Both the position numbers and the translations under genes were made by a program. Below the pieces are notes generated by a model. It searched no databases, was not told the origin of the DNA, and saw only the letters and a list, made by a program, of their open reading frames with translations. From Variovorax boronicumulans (GTDB taxonomy: Bacteria > Pseudomonadota > Gammaproteobacteria > Burkholderiales > Burkholderiaceae_C), in the NCBI RefSeq assembly GCF_007677875.1, contig NZ_VEDO01000012.1, forward strand, positions 124,001 to 188,000: DNA of 64,000 nucleotides, given 5' to 3'. Shown piece after piece: positions 42,428 through 49,658 of this stretch (within the stretch, counting starts at the first letter, position 1; each line of letters starts with the position of its first letter).

Positions 42428-42772
42428 ATGAGACAGACACCTGTCGCTGCAACTGCGGCCGTCCTTCTGACGGCCGAACAACTCGCACAATGCCTTCACA
42501 AGTCGGTCGCCAGCATTCGCAGCGACGCGACCAGAAATCCACAGTCGCTGCCACCGATATGCCGCCTGCCCGGGACAAAACGTCTTCTTTGGCGGTCAGA
42601 AGACGTCACGGGATGGCTCGCGGCCCACGTCGCGAAAGAGCCTAGCGCTTCTGTAGTCCCTATCCCCCTAGATCGTCCTCGAAGGGGTAGGCCCACCAAG
42701 GCAGAGCAGATTGCGCGCCAACGTGCATCCGCTCACTCATCTCGGCATTTTGATCTTGGCAGCGAATCGTGA
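42428..42772 (+). CDS. AlpA-like helix-turn-helix regulator
   Basis: 114 aa. The MerR/excisionase-type helix-turn-helix (LLTAEQLAQCLHKSVASIRS, then LPGTKRLLWRSEDVTGWLA) fills residues about 14-70, and a basic tail follows. Such proteins regulate or assist excision in integrative elements, or control the downstream replication gene. It overlaps trfA (GTGA at 42769), so the two are translationally coupled. ATG 42428 is chosen; an in-frame ATG at 42404 lies inside the leader repeat. Confidence 0.75.
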   Translation: MRQTPVAATAAVLLTAEQLAQCLHKSVASIRSDATRNPQSLPPICRLPGTKRLLWRSEDVTGWLAAHVAKEPSASVVPIPLDRPRRGRPTKAEQIARQRASAHSSRHFDLGSES

Positions 42773-43737
42773 GGCAGGGACTCCGCCCTGCTACGAGCGC
42801 ATCGAACGATGCCGGCGCCGATTCTATGGAAGTAGTGCGAAGGCGCTGGGCAGCAAGCGTTCTCGCTGATCCGCAATTGCCAACGTGGCCCGAAACGACA
42901 CGTGGAGCACCAAATGCAATCCTTCGTTCTGCTCTGTTTTCTGCAAGAGGGCGAGAAAAGCGACACTTCCTTAATAACCAAGTATTCGATAGTAAGAATG
43001 TCTCGATCAGATACACCGGATTCAGCTTGGACCAGTCAGATCTTGATGTATGGCTCGGCGTGATCGACATAGGGAAGCACGTCAAACTAGGCCAGCCGAT
43101 TCAATACTCTGAACGGGGTTTACTGCGTGCAATAGGCCGAGGTGGAGAAAGTGGCCGTAGCATCGGGAAAACGGATCGGAATTGGCTTCACCGCGTTCTC
43201 GACCGTCTGCTTATTGGGCATGTTTGTATTTCGACCGCTGGGCGTGGCTCATTTGAAGGCCACTTCATTGACCGCGTGCAATCCAATGGTTCGAATACGG
43301 ATAAATACATATACTTATCGCCATATTTGAGAGGACTCTTTGATAGAGAAAGCTGGTCCCAGACCAATAGGGATGTGCGCTTTGCATTGGCCGGCCATCC
43401 CCTAGCTCAATGGATCCATGCTTTCTATTCAACCCATGCCAAACCCTACAGCCTCAAAGTAGCGACGCTGCATAGGCTTTGTGGCAGCGAAGCCGGAAGG
43501 GCTGTGGCTCCGTCGGTGTCGCGCGCAAAATCATTGAACGACTGGAAATATCAGTCATTGGAGAAGGCGTTGCAAGCTGTTGAAACGGAGAGCCGGAGAG
43601 TGGGGCGGCACTTTGAATACAGCTTCGATAGCGATGACCTGGTCTCTGTAGCACAGGCTCCAACCCTGTCTCAGAAGAAGCATCTCATGAGAGCTGGCCG
43701 TTGTTTGGTTAAGGGTGTTGGGCGTGGGGGGGGATAG
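42769..43737 (+). CDS. TrfA-like plasmid replication initiator
   Basis: 322 aa, similar to TrfA of IncP-1 plasmids, which binds iterons at oriV and recruits DnaA/DnaB. Recognisable blocks: LPTWPETTRGAPNAILRSAL, VSIRYTGFSLDQSDLDVW (near residue 80), IGKTDRNWLHRVLDRLL, HPLAQWIHAFYSTHAKPYSL and LHRLCGSEAGR. The tandem winged-helix length is complete. Start GTG 42769 overlaps the alpA stop. The last codons (R-G-G-G-stop) run into the first of five tandem iterons. G+C is much lower than in the host. The symbol trfA would be by homology only. Confidence 0.82.
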   Translation: MRQGLRPATSASNDAGADSMEVVRRRWAASVLADPQLPTWPETTRGAPNAILRSALFSARGREKRHFLNNQVFDSKNVSIRYTGFSLDQSDLDVWLGVIDIGKHVKLGQPIQYSERGLLRAIGRGGESGRSIGKTDRNWLHRVLDRLLIGHVCISTAGRGSFEGHFIDRVQSNGSNTDKYIYLSPYLRGLFDRESWSQTNRDVRFALAGHPLAQWIHAFYSTHAKPYSLKVATLHRLCGSEAGRAVAPSVSRAKSLNDWKYQSLEKALQAVETESRRVGRHFEYSFDSDDLVSVAQAPTLSQKKHLMRAGRCLVKGVGRGGG

Positions 43738-43834
43738 AGTCCGAAGTTTGGGGGGACAGAGTCCGAAGCTGGGGGGATAGCATCCGATTCTGGGGGGGAT
43801 GGAGTCCGAAGGAGAGGGGGATGGCATCCGACTC
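43728..43834 (+). repeat. Five tandem iterons at the end of the trfA-like gene
   Basis: Units begin at 43728, 43750, 43771, 43793 and 43816, about 21-22 bp apart (two helical turns). Consensus GGGGGGATAGAGTCCGAAG, with variants GACAGAGTCCGAAG, GATAGCATCCGATT, GATGGAGTCCGAAG and GATGGCATCCGACT. Number and spacing recall the five-iteron core of the RK2 oriV, though the sequence differs. Confidence 0.82.
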
Positions 43835-43930
43835 GTCCACAGCCAAAACTTCTCTAAGTGGCTGTCGTACTTATATTTTTCCCCTGTCCTGGAAATTGCT
43901 AATCTCTTTTTAATCTATCTTTAATCGCTT
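43833..43930 (+). other. Probable oriV opening region
   Basis: Directly after the iterons lie TCGTCCACA (43833-43841, 7 of 9 to a DnaA box) and then an A/T-rich stretch (43868-43928, with TTATATTTTT, CTCTTTTTAATC and ATCTTTAATC). Iterons, DnaA box and A/T-rich DNA in this order are the parts of a theta-type plasmid origin. Confidence 0.6.
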
Positions 43931-43987
43931 TGGACCGCGGCACAACATCGCAATGAAAGGTGATGTTGAGCGCCTAATCTGCAATGT

Positions 43988-44433
43988 TGACACTTGAGGG
44001 GCGCCCTCCGTGGAAGGGGATGAAGTACAGAGACCGCTTGAGCCTGAGCTGGAAACGACATGAAAAAGTTCGATCAATGACGAGGCGTCTAGCGAAAACA
44101 AGATCTATGGTCGCCATCAGACCAACAACAACGAGTTTTAAGAGTGTTTGATGGATGAACTGCCGATTTGGCAAGCGGCTTGAGAGGCGCCCCTCAAGTG
44201 TCAAGAAGGAGCAGTCGCCAAACCATGTTGAAACTTGAGGGGCCGTGCTTTGCACACTGAAGGCCAAGTGGGGCGCAGCAGAAGTAATGGAAATTTAGCG
44301 GCTAAAGGCACAGCAACAGTTCATACGCGCTGGTCGATGACTTGGACTCTTACGAGAGTGGTGCGACTGGTTTGGGTCTTGGTCTTCTGTGCGGATCATG
44401 AGGACCACTCGTCCAGGCGCCCCCCATGTGTCA
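43988..44433. repeat. Four RK2-type TrfA iterons in both orientations
   Basis: TGACACTTGAGGGGCGC at 43988-44004 (+), its exact inverse at 44187-44203 (-), TGAAACTTGAGGGGC at 44229-44243 (+) and a degenerate inverted copy (CCCCCCATGTGTCA core) at 44417-44433 (-). The first two match the 17-bp RK2/RP4 oriV iteron. No gene occupies 43738-44807; it holds these sites, a KorB operator and oriT. Confidence 0.72.
44294..44306. promoter_or_regulatory. KorB operator (OB), exact
   Basis: TTTAGCGGCTAAA, the 13-bp palindrome bound by KorB of IncP-1 plasmids. Lies between the RK2-type iterons and oriT, upstream of traJ. Confidence 0.8.
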
Positions 44434-44682
44434 ACGATCCACACTCCACGAGCAAAACATGCCGCGTGCCAGCGCATGCATTGGGGATGGTCCAGATGAG
44501 TGTTCGGAATATCGAATTTCCTCGTAAGGGCTAGGAAGATCAACAGCCAGCAGTTACATAAGGTTGCTTGCAGGCATATTTTTGGCGTGGTGGAATGCAG
44601 TGAGTTACCCGCTAGTTCCTTGGAGTTTCCCAAGACTATCCAAGTAGGATGCGGAGCATTTTTCAATTGATTAAAGGCAGAT

Positions 44683-44770
44683 ATGACGGGCAGGATGTGT
44701 GAAGTAGGCCCACCCGCGAGCGTGTGTTCCTTCTTCACCTACCCTTATTCGCACCTGCGGCGCTCAATGG
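44683..44770 (-). other. RP4/RK2-type origin of transfer
   Basis: The minus strand reads ATCCTGCCCGTC across the nick region (plus-strand CAGGAT at 44691-44696), as in the RP4 nic site ATCCTG-C. On the plus strand GTGAAGTAGGCCCACCCGCG (from 44699) and TGTTCCTTCTTCACC, then CTTATTCGCACCTG (44743-44756), match the reverse of the RP4 oriT sequence almost base for base. The nick is predicted on the minus strand between positions 44691 and 44690. TraJ is encoded immediately downstream. Confidence 0.88.
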
Positions 44771-44807
44771 GCATCCTGATCTGCGTGCTGCACTTAAGGG
44801 GGTGGCT

Positions 44808-45176
44808 GTGACCGACAGAAAACCAACGCGCAAGAACAGCACGCCCCTCAAGGTCTACTGTCTTCCAGACGAACGATCAGAGATTGAGGCGAACGCTAAA
44901 AGGGCAGGGATCAGCATCGGGCGCTACCTGCGGGACGTTGGCATGGGCTATCAAGTCAAGGGCGTCATGGACTACCAGTACGTGCGCGAGCTTGTGCGCG
45001 TGAATGGCGACCTTGGCCGCCTGGGCGGCCTCTTGAAGCTATGGCTTACCGACGATGTGCGCACGCTCCAGTTTGGAGAACACACCATCCTCGCCTTGCT
45101 CGCCCGCATTGAGGCAACGCAGGACGAAATGAGCACCATCATGCAGTCGGTGGTGCGGCCGAGGGCCAAGCCTTGA
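44808..45176 (+). CDS. traJ: oriT-binding relaxosome protein TraJ
   Basis: 122 aa (RP4 TraJ is 123). KVYCLPDERSEIEANAKRAG, then VKGVMDYQYVRELVRVNGDL and LGGLLKLWLTDDVRTLQFG closely follow RP4 TraJ, which binds the oriT inverted repeat and recruits TraI. Start GTG 44808 follows AAGGGGG. Order oriT-traJ-traI is as in RP4, but no traK is found on the other side of oriT. Confidence 0.9.
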   Translation: MTDRKPTRKNSTPLKVYCLPDERSEIEANAKRAGISIGRYLRDVGMGYQVKGVMDYQYVRELVRVNGDLGRLGGLLKLWLTDDVRTLQFGEHTILALLARIEATQDEMSTIMQSVVRPRAKP

Positions 45177-45183
45177 GGGTGTC

Positions 45184-45196
45184 TTTAGCGGCTAAA
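45184..45196. promoter_or_regulatory. KorB operator (OB), exact, between traJ and traI
   Basis: TTTAGCGGCTAAA located 7 nt after the traJ stop and 17 nt before the traI start. Confidence 0.82.
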
Positions 45197-45213
45197 AAAC
45201 CGAAGGGTTCGCC

Positions 45214-47019
45214 GTGATCGCCAAGCAGGTTCCGATGCGTTCACTCGGCAAGAGTGACTTCGCCAGCCTGGCCGAATACGTCACGGACGGTCAGAGCAAG
45301 GATCACCGGCTGGGCCAGGTCCAGGTGACGAACTGCGAAGCCGCGTCGATCCAAGACGCCATCACTGAGGTGCTGGCGACCCAGCATCTGAACACGCGGG
45401 CGAAAGGCGACAAGACCTTTCACCTGATCGTGAGCTTTCGGCCAAGCGAGCAGCCCACCGCCGACACCCTGCGGGCTGTCGAAGAGCGCATCTGCGCAGG
45501 CTTGGGGTACGCGGACCACCAGCGCATCAGTGCCGTGCACAACGACACCGACAACCTGCACATTCACATCGCCATCAACAAGATTCATCCGGCCCGGCAC
45601 ACGATGCACGAGCCGTATTACTCGCACCGCGCCCTGGCCGAGTTGTGCGCGAACCTTGAACGCGACTACGGCTTGCAGGTAGACAACCACATGCCGCACC
45701 AGACTGGAGCGCAGGGCCGTGCCGCCGACATGGAGCGACATGCCGGGGTTGAAAGCCTGGTCGGCTGGATCAAGCGCGAGTGCCTGGCCGAGATCAAGGC
45801 CGCGCAGACCTGGCAGGAACTGCACCAGGTGCTACGTGACAACGGGCTTGAACTGCGCGCTCGGGCCAATGGCTTCGTGCTGGAGTCGAGCGACGGCACT
45901 ATGGTGAAAGCCAGCACGGTCGCGCGCGACCTGTCCAAAGCGAAGTTGGAGAGCCGGCTTGGCCCCTTCGAGGTGTCGCCCGAGCCGCAGGCGCGAACAA
46001 CGCCCCGCAGGCAGTACACCAAGGCGCCGGTACGGCTGCGGGTCAACACGGTGGAGTTGTACGCCAAGTACAAGGCCGAGCAACAGAACTTGACCACGGC
46101 CCGCGCGAAGGCCCTTGCGCGGGCCAGGCGACACAAGGACGGGCGCATCGAAGCGGTGAAGCGGTCGAACCGGCTGCGGCGGGCCTTGACCAAGCTGGCC
46201 GGCGACAACCGTGCGAACAAGACGGTGCTCTATGGGCAGGCGAGCCGCGCGATGCGTTCAGAGATCGCGGCCATCAATCAGCAGTACCTGAAAGAGCGGG
46301 CCGCCATCTACGCGGACCACAGCCGGCGCACCTGGGCCGACTGGCTCAGGAAGGAAGCGAGCCACGGCGATGCCGACGCCCTCGCAGCCCTGCGCGCGCG
46401 CGAGGGGGCCGGCCTGAAAGGCAACACCCTGCAAGGCCAGGCCGGCCAACAGGCGGCCGAGCCTGCCCAGGGCCTGGCCGTGGACGGCATCACCAAGAAA
46501 GGGACCGTCATCTATCGGGCCGGCATGAGTGCCGTGCGCGATGACGGCGACCGCTTGCAGGTTTCGCGCGATGTCACGCGCGAGGGCCTGCGCACTGCGC
46601 TGTGCCTGGCCGTGCAGAAGTACGGCGAGCACATCGCAGTGACTGGCACCGTGGAATTCAAAGCACAGGTCATTCGCGTTGCCGTTGATAGTCGGCTCTC
46701 CATCTCGTTCGCTGATCCTGTCATGGAATCGCGCAGGAAAGCATGGGCAGAGAAGATCCGCATGCAGCCCTCTCGCGTCGTTGCAAAGTTTGGGCACATG
46801 CCTCCACCAGCGCGGCGACACCGGCTCAGCACGCTGAATGAACTCGATGTGATGCGTCTTGGAACAGGTCCGCAGCAATCGCAACCTGCGCCAAGCGAGG
46901 CGAAGACCTCTTTGCCTGCGGAGCTGTCGCATCTACAGCAGAGAGCAATGAAGCTCCGGGCGGAAATGGAAGCCAAGAAGGCCGAGCGGCAAGGCTTGAC
47001 GAAAGGACGTAGCCTGTGA
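45214..47019 (+). CDS. traI: TraI relaxase, MOBP family
   Basis: 601-aa relaxase that nicks oriT and pilots DNA. All three RP4 catalytic positions are in place: Tyr22 (LAEYVTDG), Ser74 (IVSFRPSEQ) and His116 within HNDTDNLHIHIAINK (His109/116/118). Further RP4-like blocks: LCANLERDYGLQ and MERHAGVESLVGWI. It is shorter than RP4 TraI (732 aa); the C-terminal part is replaced by a coiled basic region and a different tail. Start GTG 45214. The 277-bp gap after it holds only a hairpin (47193-47216). Confidence 0.9.
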   Translation: MIAKQVPMRSLGKSDFASLAEYVTDGQSKDHRLGQVQVTNCEAASIQDAITEVLATQHLNTRAKGDKTFHLIVSFRPSEQPTADTLRAVEERICAGLGYADHQRISAVHNDTDNLHIHIAINKIHPARHTMHEPYYSHRALAELCANLERDYGLQVDNHMPHQTGAQGRAADMERHAGVESLVGWIKRECLAEIKAAQTWQELHQVLRDNGLELRARANGFVLESSDGTMVKASTVARDLSKAKLESRLGPFEVSPEPQARTTPRRQYTKAPVRLRVNTVELYAKYKAEQQNLTTARAKALARARRHKDGRIEAVKRSNRLRRALTKLAGDNRANKTVLYGQASRAMRSEIAAINQQYLKERAAIYADHSRRTWADWLRKEASHGDADALAALRAREGAGLKGNTLQGQAGQQAAEPAQGLAVDGITKKGTVIYRAGMSAVRDDGDRLQVSRDVTREGLRTALCLAVQKYGEHIAVTGTVEFKAQVIRVAVDSRLSISFADPVMESRRKAWAEKIRMQPSRVVAKFGHMPPPARRHRLSTLNELDVMRLGTGPQQSQPAPSEAKTSLPAELSHLQQRAMKLRAEMEAKKAERQGLTKGRSL

Positions 47020-47192
47020 GCTGGTCGGCATTCGCACTTGCCACACGGCTTCGCGTGCACAGCTTGCGGGAGGGCGCTTAGGCCAGGGGCACCCCGTGAG
47101 CACCACACATGCGCATTCGCGAGACGGACGCGCGCTACACCGATGTTCAACAACAAAGGCCGCTCGTGACGGTGACGAGAAGGTCGGATACC

Positions 47193-47216
47193 GGGCAGCT
47201 ATTCGGCGAGCTGCCC
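47193..47216. terminator. Hairpin between traI and trbJ
   Basis: Perfect 8-bp stem GGGCAGCT/AGCTGCCC with an 8-nt loop, no T-run. Possible terminator or regulatory hairpin; otherwise the gap 47020-47296 shows nothing recognisable. Confidence 0.4.
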
Positions 47217-47296
47217 TGTGATGGTCCACACAGGCCAGTACCAGTTTGGAATGGCCAGTCGAGATTGCCGTGAACCTCCTATCAAGGATCACGACC

Positions 47297-48082
47297 ATGG
47301 AACGCATTGATTTTTTAGCGGCTAAAAAAGCCGCACTGTCGGTTGTCTTGACCATCAGCGTTGCTACGCCCTCGCAGGCAGGCATTCCCGTCGCTGACGG
47401 GATCAACTTTCAGCAGAATCTGATGACAGCGATGGAATCGGTTTCTCAGACCTTGAAGCAGATCGAGCAGTACCGCACCCAGCTTCAACAGTACGAAAAC
47501 ATGATTCAGAACACGCTGGCCCCGGCGATGTTCATTTGGGATCAGGCGCAGTCCACCATCAACAGCGTGATGGGCGCGATCAACACGCTCGACTACTACA
47601 AGAACCAGTTGGGGAGCCTCGACAGCTACATCAACAAGTTCCAGGACGTGAGCTACTACAGGTCGTCGCCGTGCTTCTCGGCGGCCGGCTGCTCGGCGGC
47701 CGAATGGGCCGCCATGGCGAGCGTGCGGCAGGTTGCGAGCGAGTCGATCAAGAAGGCCAACGATGCCTTGTTCAAGGGCCTCGACCAGCAGCAGACCAAC
47801 ATCAAGAACGACGCGCAAAAGCTCCAGCAGCTCCAATCTGCGGCGCAGGGTGCGAACGGGCAAATGGAAGCCATCGGTTACGCCAACCAACTCGCCAGCA
47901 ACCAGGCCAACCAGCTCTTGCAAATTCGCGGGCTGATGATCGCGCAGCAGAACGCGATGGCGACGAAGGCTCAGTCAGATGCTGACATCGAGGCGCGTCA
48001 TCAGGCAGCGCACGCCGTTGCTACCGAGTCTCGAATTGGGACCACTGCAAGCCCTAAGAACTGGCTGGACTTCACTCGTTGA
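47297..48082 (+). CDS. trbJ: TrbJ conjugal transfer protein
   Basis: 261 aa. A signal peptide ends near SQA-GIPVADG (residue about 34). The mature part LKQIEQYRTQLQQYENMIQN, NALDYYKN-like and AIGYANQLASNQANQLLQIR blocks match the P-type TrbJ/VirB5-like protein. In RK2 trbJ lies before trbK and has been linked to entry exclusion. A KorB operator overlaps codons 6-10. No other T4SS gene accompanies it. Confidence 0.88.
   Translation: MERIDFLAAKKAALSVVLTISVATPSQAGIPVADGINFQQNLMTAMESVSQTLKQIEQYRTQLQQYENMIQNTLAPAMFIWDQAQSTINSVMGAINTLDYYKNQLGSLDSYINKFQDVSYYRSSPCFSAAGCSAAEWAAMASVRQVASESIKKANDALFKGLDQQQTNIKNDAQKLQQLQSAAQGANGQMEAIGYANQLASNQANQLLQIRGLMIAQQNAMATKAQSDADIEARHQAAHAVATESRIGTTASPKNWLDFTR
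47314..47326. promoter_or_regulatory. KorB operator (OB), exact, inside the trbJ coding start
   Basis: TTTAGCGGCTAAA spanning codons 6-10 of trbJ (F-L-A-A-K). Bound KorB here would block elongation or act over distance. Confidence 0.78.
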
Positions 48083-48096
48083 TCGGGAGACGCGCC

Positions 48097-48276
48097 ATGA
48101 AACACGCTGTCTTGCTGTGCCTTGCCGTCGTTATTCTGGGAGGCTGTGACAGCAAGCCCCCGGCTGCGACCGCACGTGAAGTGAATGACCGAAATTGCCA
48201 GATCGAGGAGATCAAAAATATCGAAGACAAAGCGATGCGAGAGACCTTTGCAGTGTTGCCGCCGACGCGAATCTGA
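48097..48276 (+). CDS. trbK: TrbK-like entry-exclusion lipoprotein
   Basis: 59 aa, lipoprotein signal peptide with lipobox LGGC (Cys17). The mature part NCQIEEIKNIEDKAMRETFA resembles TrbK of IncP plasmids, which prevents entry of related plasmids. The end (VLPPTRI) differs from the family; in another frame CCRRRESEPHTDW follows, so a frameshift near 48245-48265 may have shortened it. It follows trbJ by 14 nt. Confidence 0.7.
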   Translation: MKHAVLLCLAVVILGGCDSKPPAATAREVNDRNCQIEEIKNIEDKAMRETFAVLPPTRI

Positions 48277-48361
48277 GCCGCATACCGACTGGATCTTGAG
48301 CAAGTGGCGAATGCTGCACATGGCGTCTGGCTTGGCCATAGACCTGATTGATGTGGCTCAC

Positions 48362-48598
48362 TCAGGTTCCGGCGCATGGCTCAAATCGGCATCGGCGCCA
48401 ACACCCGTAGGGTTGCCGCTTTTCCGGCGCGTCTATTCCAGCCAGGCGCACGCGGGTCTGCTGGTACTGCCCTGGTGCGCCGCAGCGCGCCGTGAGCGTG
48501 TCGCCATCGGCGATGCCGACAACAAGGCATTGCTGCTGGGGGGGATCAGCGCCGGCTGTTCCGGCGGCACATGCGAGCGCGAGGCCAAGACAGGCCAT
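48362..48598 (-). pseudogene. Thermonuclease (SNase-like) gene fragment
   Basis: Starts with a signal peptide ([17 protein letters not shown]) and the SNase opening [17 protein letters not shown]...[16 protein letters not shown], then loses similarity and stops. Only the first third of an SNase domain is present; the catalytic Arg/Glu region is missing, so it is a remnant cut near the trbK end. Confidence 0.65.
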
Positions 48599-48668
48599 GG
48601 CTGATGACCAGATGCCACCGCGCAGTACCTCGGGGCCTCTGGCAGAGGCCGGCCAATGTCGCACGACT

Positions 48669-48908
48669 TCACTGCACGGCATTGGCGCTGGCAACCGCAG
48701 CGGCTGCCACAGCCGCCTTGTCCTTGGCGAGCGCCCTGGCCAAGCTAGCCGCTCGCGCCTGGTCGTGAGTCATGGTGCCCTCAATCACGGCCTCGCAGTC
48801 GGCCAAAAATTCCGGGCTGGGCTGGTGACCCTCGATTCGAGTGTCTGCCAGGGCTTGTTCGTGGGCCAGGCGGCGCTGGGCCTTCGTGGTCTTCGTGGTG
48901 ATGGTCAT
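48669..48908 (-). CDS. VbhA-like antitoxin
   Basis: 79 aa. [20 protein letters not shown] and [19 protein letters not shown] match the antitoxin VbhA family, whose helix inhibits Fic-domain AMPylating toxins. No fic gene is adjacent, so it is an orphan or works with another protein. Same strand as, and 57 nt behind, the ParDE-like pair. ATG 48908 is preferred over an upstream ATG at 48947, because GGATTT-type purines precede it and the family core follows. Confidence 0.68.
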   Translation of the reverse strand: MTITTKTTKAQRRLAHEQALADTRIEGHQPSPEFLADCEAVIEGTMTHDQARAASLARALAKDKAAVAAAAVASANAVQ

Positions 48909-48965
48909 AGGAAATCCTTGCATGTGGCATGCATCGTCAGCGGTCAACCGGCTGCACCGGGTGGT

Positions 48966-49298
48966 TCATGGCACGGACCATGGATACCCTGCTTCGCGTT
49001 GATGACGGAACGCCAGGATGGGGATGAGGGGCGCTCCAGGCTCGTCCAAGTACAACGCCAGATAGCCAGACTTGCCGAATCCAATCACCAACTCGCGCAG
49101 AAACTCGGCACGATGCTCGAATGGCCCAGGGTCTTCCTCGTAGGGCCGCCCGATTCCGGGCATGCGCTCCAAGGCTGACAGGGACGCCTTGATGACGATG
49201 GCGGCCTTCGATGCAGCGGTCGGCGATTCGCGCATGAGGAAATCCTCGCACCGCTTCATCCCGGCCACGGCCCCTCTGGTCAGAACTACTTGTGGCAT
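48966..49298 (-). CDS. ParE/RelE-family toxin
   Basis: 110 aa. RGAVAGMKRCEDFLMRESP, ALERMPGIGRPYEEDPGPF and RELVIGFGKSGYLALYLDEP follow the ParE/RelE toxin pattern with the closing strand ILAFRHQREAGY. ParE toxins poison gyrase; RelE-type toxins cut mRNA, and the exact activity is not settled here. Overlaps the antitoxin gene by 13 bp, indicating coupling. Confidence 0.82.
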   Translation of the reverse strand: MPQVVLTRGAVAGMKRCEDFLMRESPTAASKAAIVIKASLSALERMPGIGRPYEEDPGPFEHRAEFLRELVIGFGKSGYLALYLDEPGAPLIPILAFRHQREAGYPWSVP

Positions 49299-49552
49299 TC
49301 AGGCGCCGGCTTGCCCGTTCCCCAGGTGTCAAGCCATGCGCGCGTTTCATCCATCGTGAGGTGAAGGCCGTCCTGCTGGAACGCTTGCCAGGAATCGAAC
49401 GCCTCTTGCACAAAGCTCGCGCGCTGTTCGTCACGCGAGACGTACTGTTCGATTGCCTCCCGCATGATCCAGTGGGGCGTGCGACGCTGACGGCCCGCCG
49501 CCCGCTGAACCCGACTCTTCAATTCGTCGCTCAACTTGAGTGATGTTGCCAT
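49286..49552 (-). CDS. CopG/ParD-type ribbon-helix-helix antitoxin
   Basis: 88 aa. The N-terminal RHH region SLKLSDELKSRVQRAAGRQ / TPHWIMREAIEQYV binds DNA, and the C-terminal tail (SWQAFQQDGLHLTMDETRAWL) would cover the toxin. First gene of the TA operon; a near-exact KorB operator lies about 30 nt upstream. Confidence 0.83.
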   Translation of the reverse strand: MATSLKLSDELKSRVQRAAGRQRRTPHWIMREAIEQYVSRDEQRASFVQEAFDSWQAFQQDGLHLTMDETRAWLDTWGTGKPAPECHK

Positions 49553-49580
49553 GGTGTTCCAAGGTAGTACCTAGCAGTAC

Positions 49581-49593
49581 TTTAGCGGCTGAA
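49581..49593. promoter_or_regulatory. KorB operator, one mismatch, between TA and umuDC operons
   Basis: TTTAGCGGCTGAA (12 of 13 to the OB palindrome), in the divergent promoter region of the TA operon and umuD. Confidence 0.6.
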
Positions 49594-49633
49594 ATCTGGC
49601 CCGTCCACCTACAGCGCCGCTGACCCTGCCGCC

Positions 49634-49658
49634 TATACTGCTGTATCTATGAACAGTA
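49634..49658 (+). promoter_or_regulatory. umuDC promoter with LexA box over the start codon
   Basis: -10 TATACT at 49634-49639 and a LexA box CTGT-N8-ACAG at 49641-49656 (in TGCTGTATCTATGAACAGTA). The umuD ATG at 49649 lies inside the box, about 10 nt after the -10, so the mRNA would be nearly leaderless. Confidence 0.75.

Noticed and set aside
44295-44738. Minus-strand frame next to oriT as a traK homologue
   Set aside because: Position would fit RP4 traK, but the translated sequence shows no TraK similarity and overlaps iterons and the KorB site.
44811-45176. traJ start further upstream at 44724
   Set aside because: The extension would cross oriT and has no family character; GTG 44808 after AAGGGGG gives the RP4-like N-terminus.
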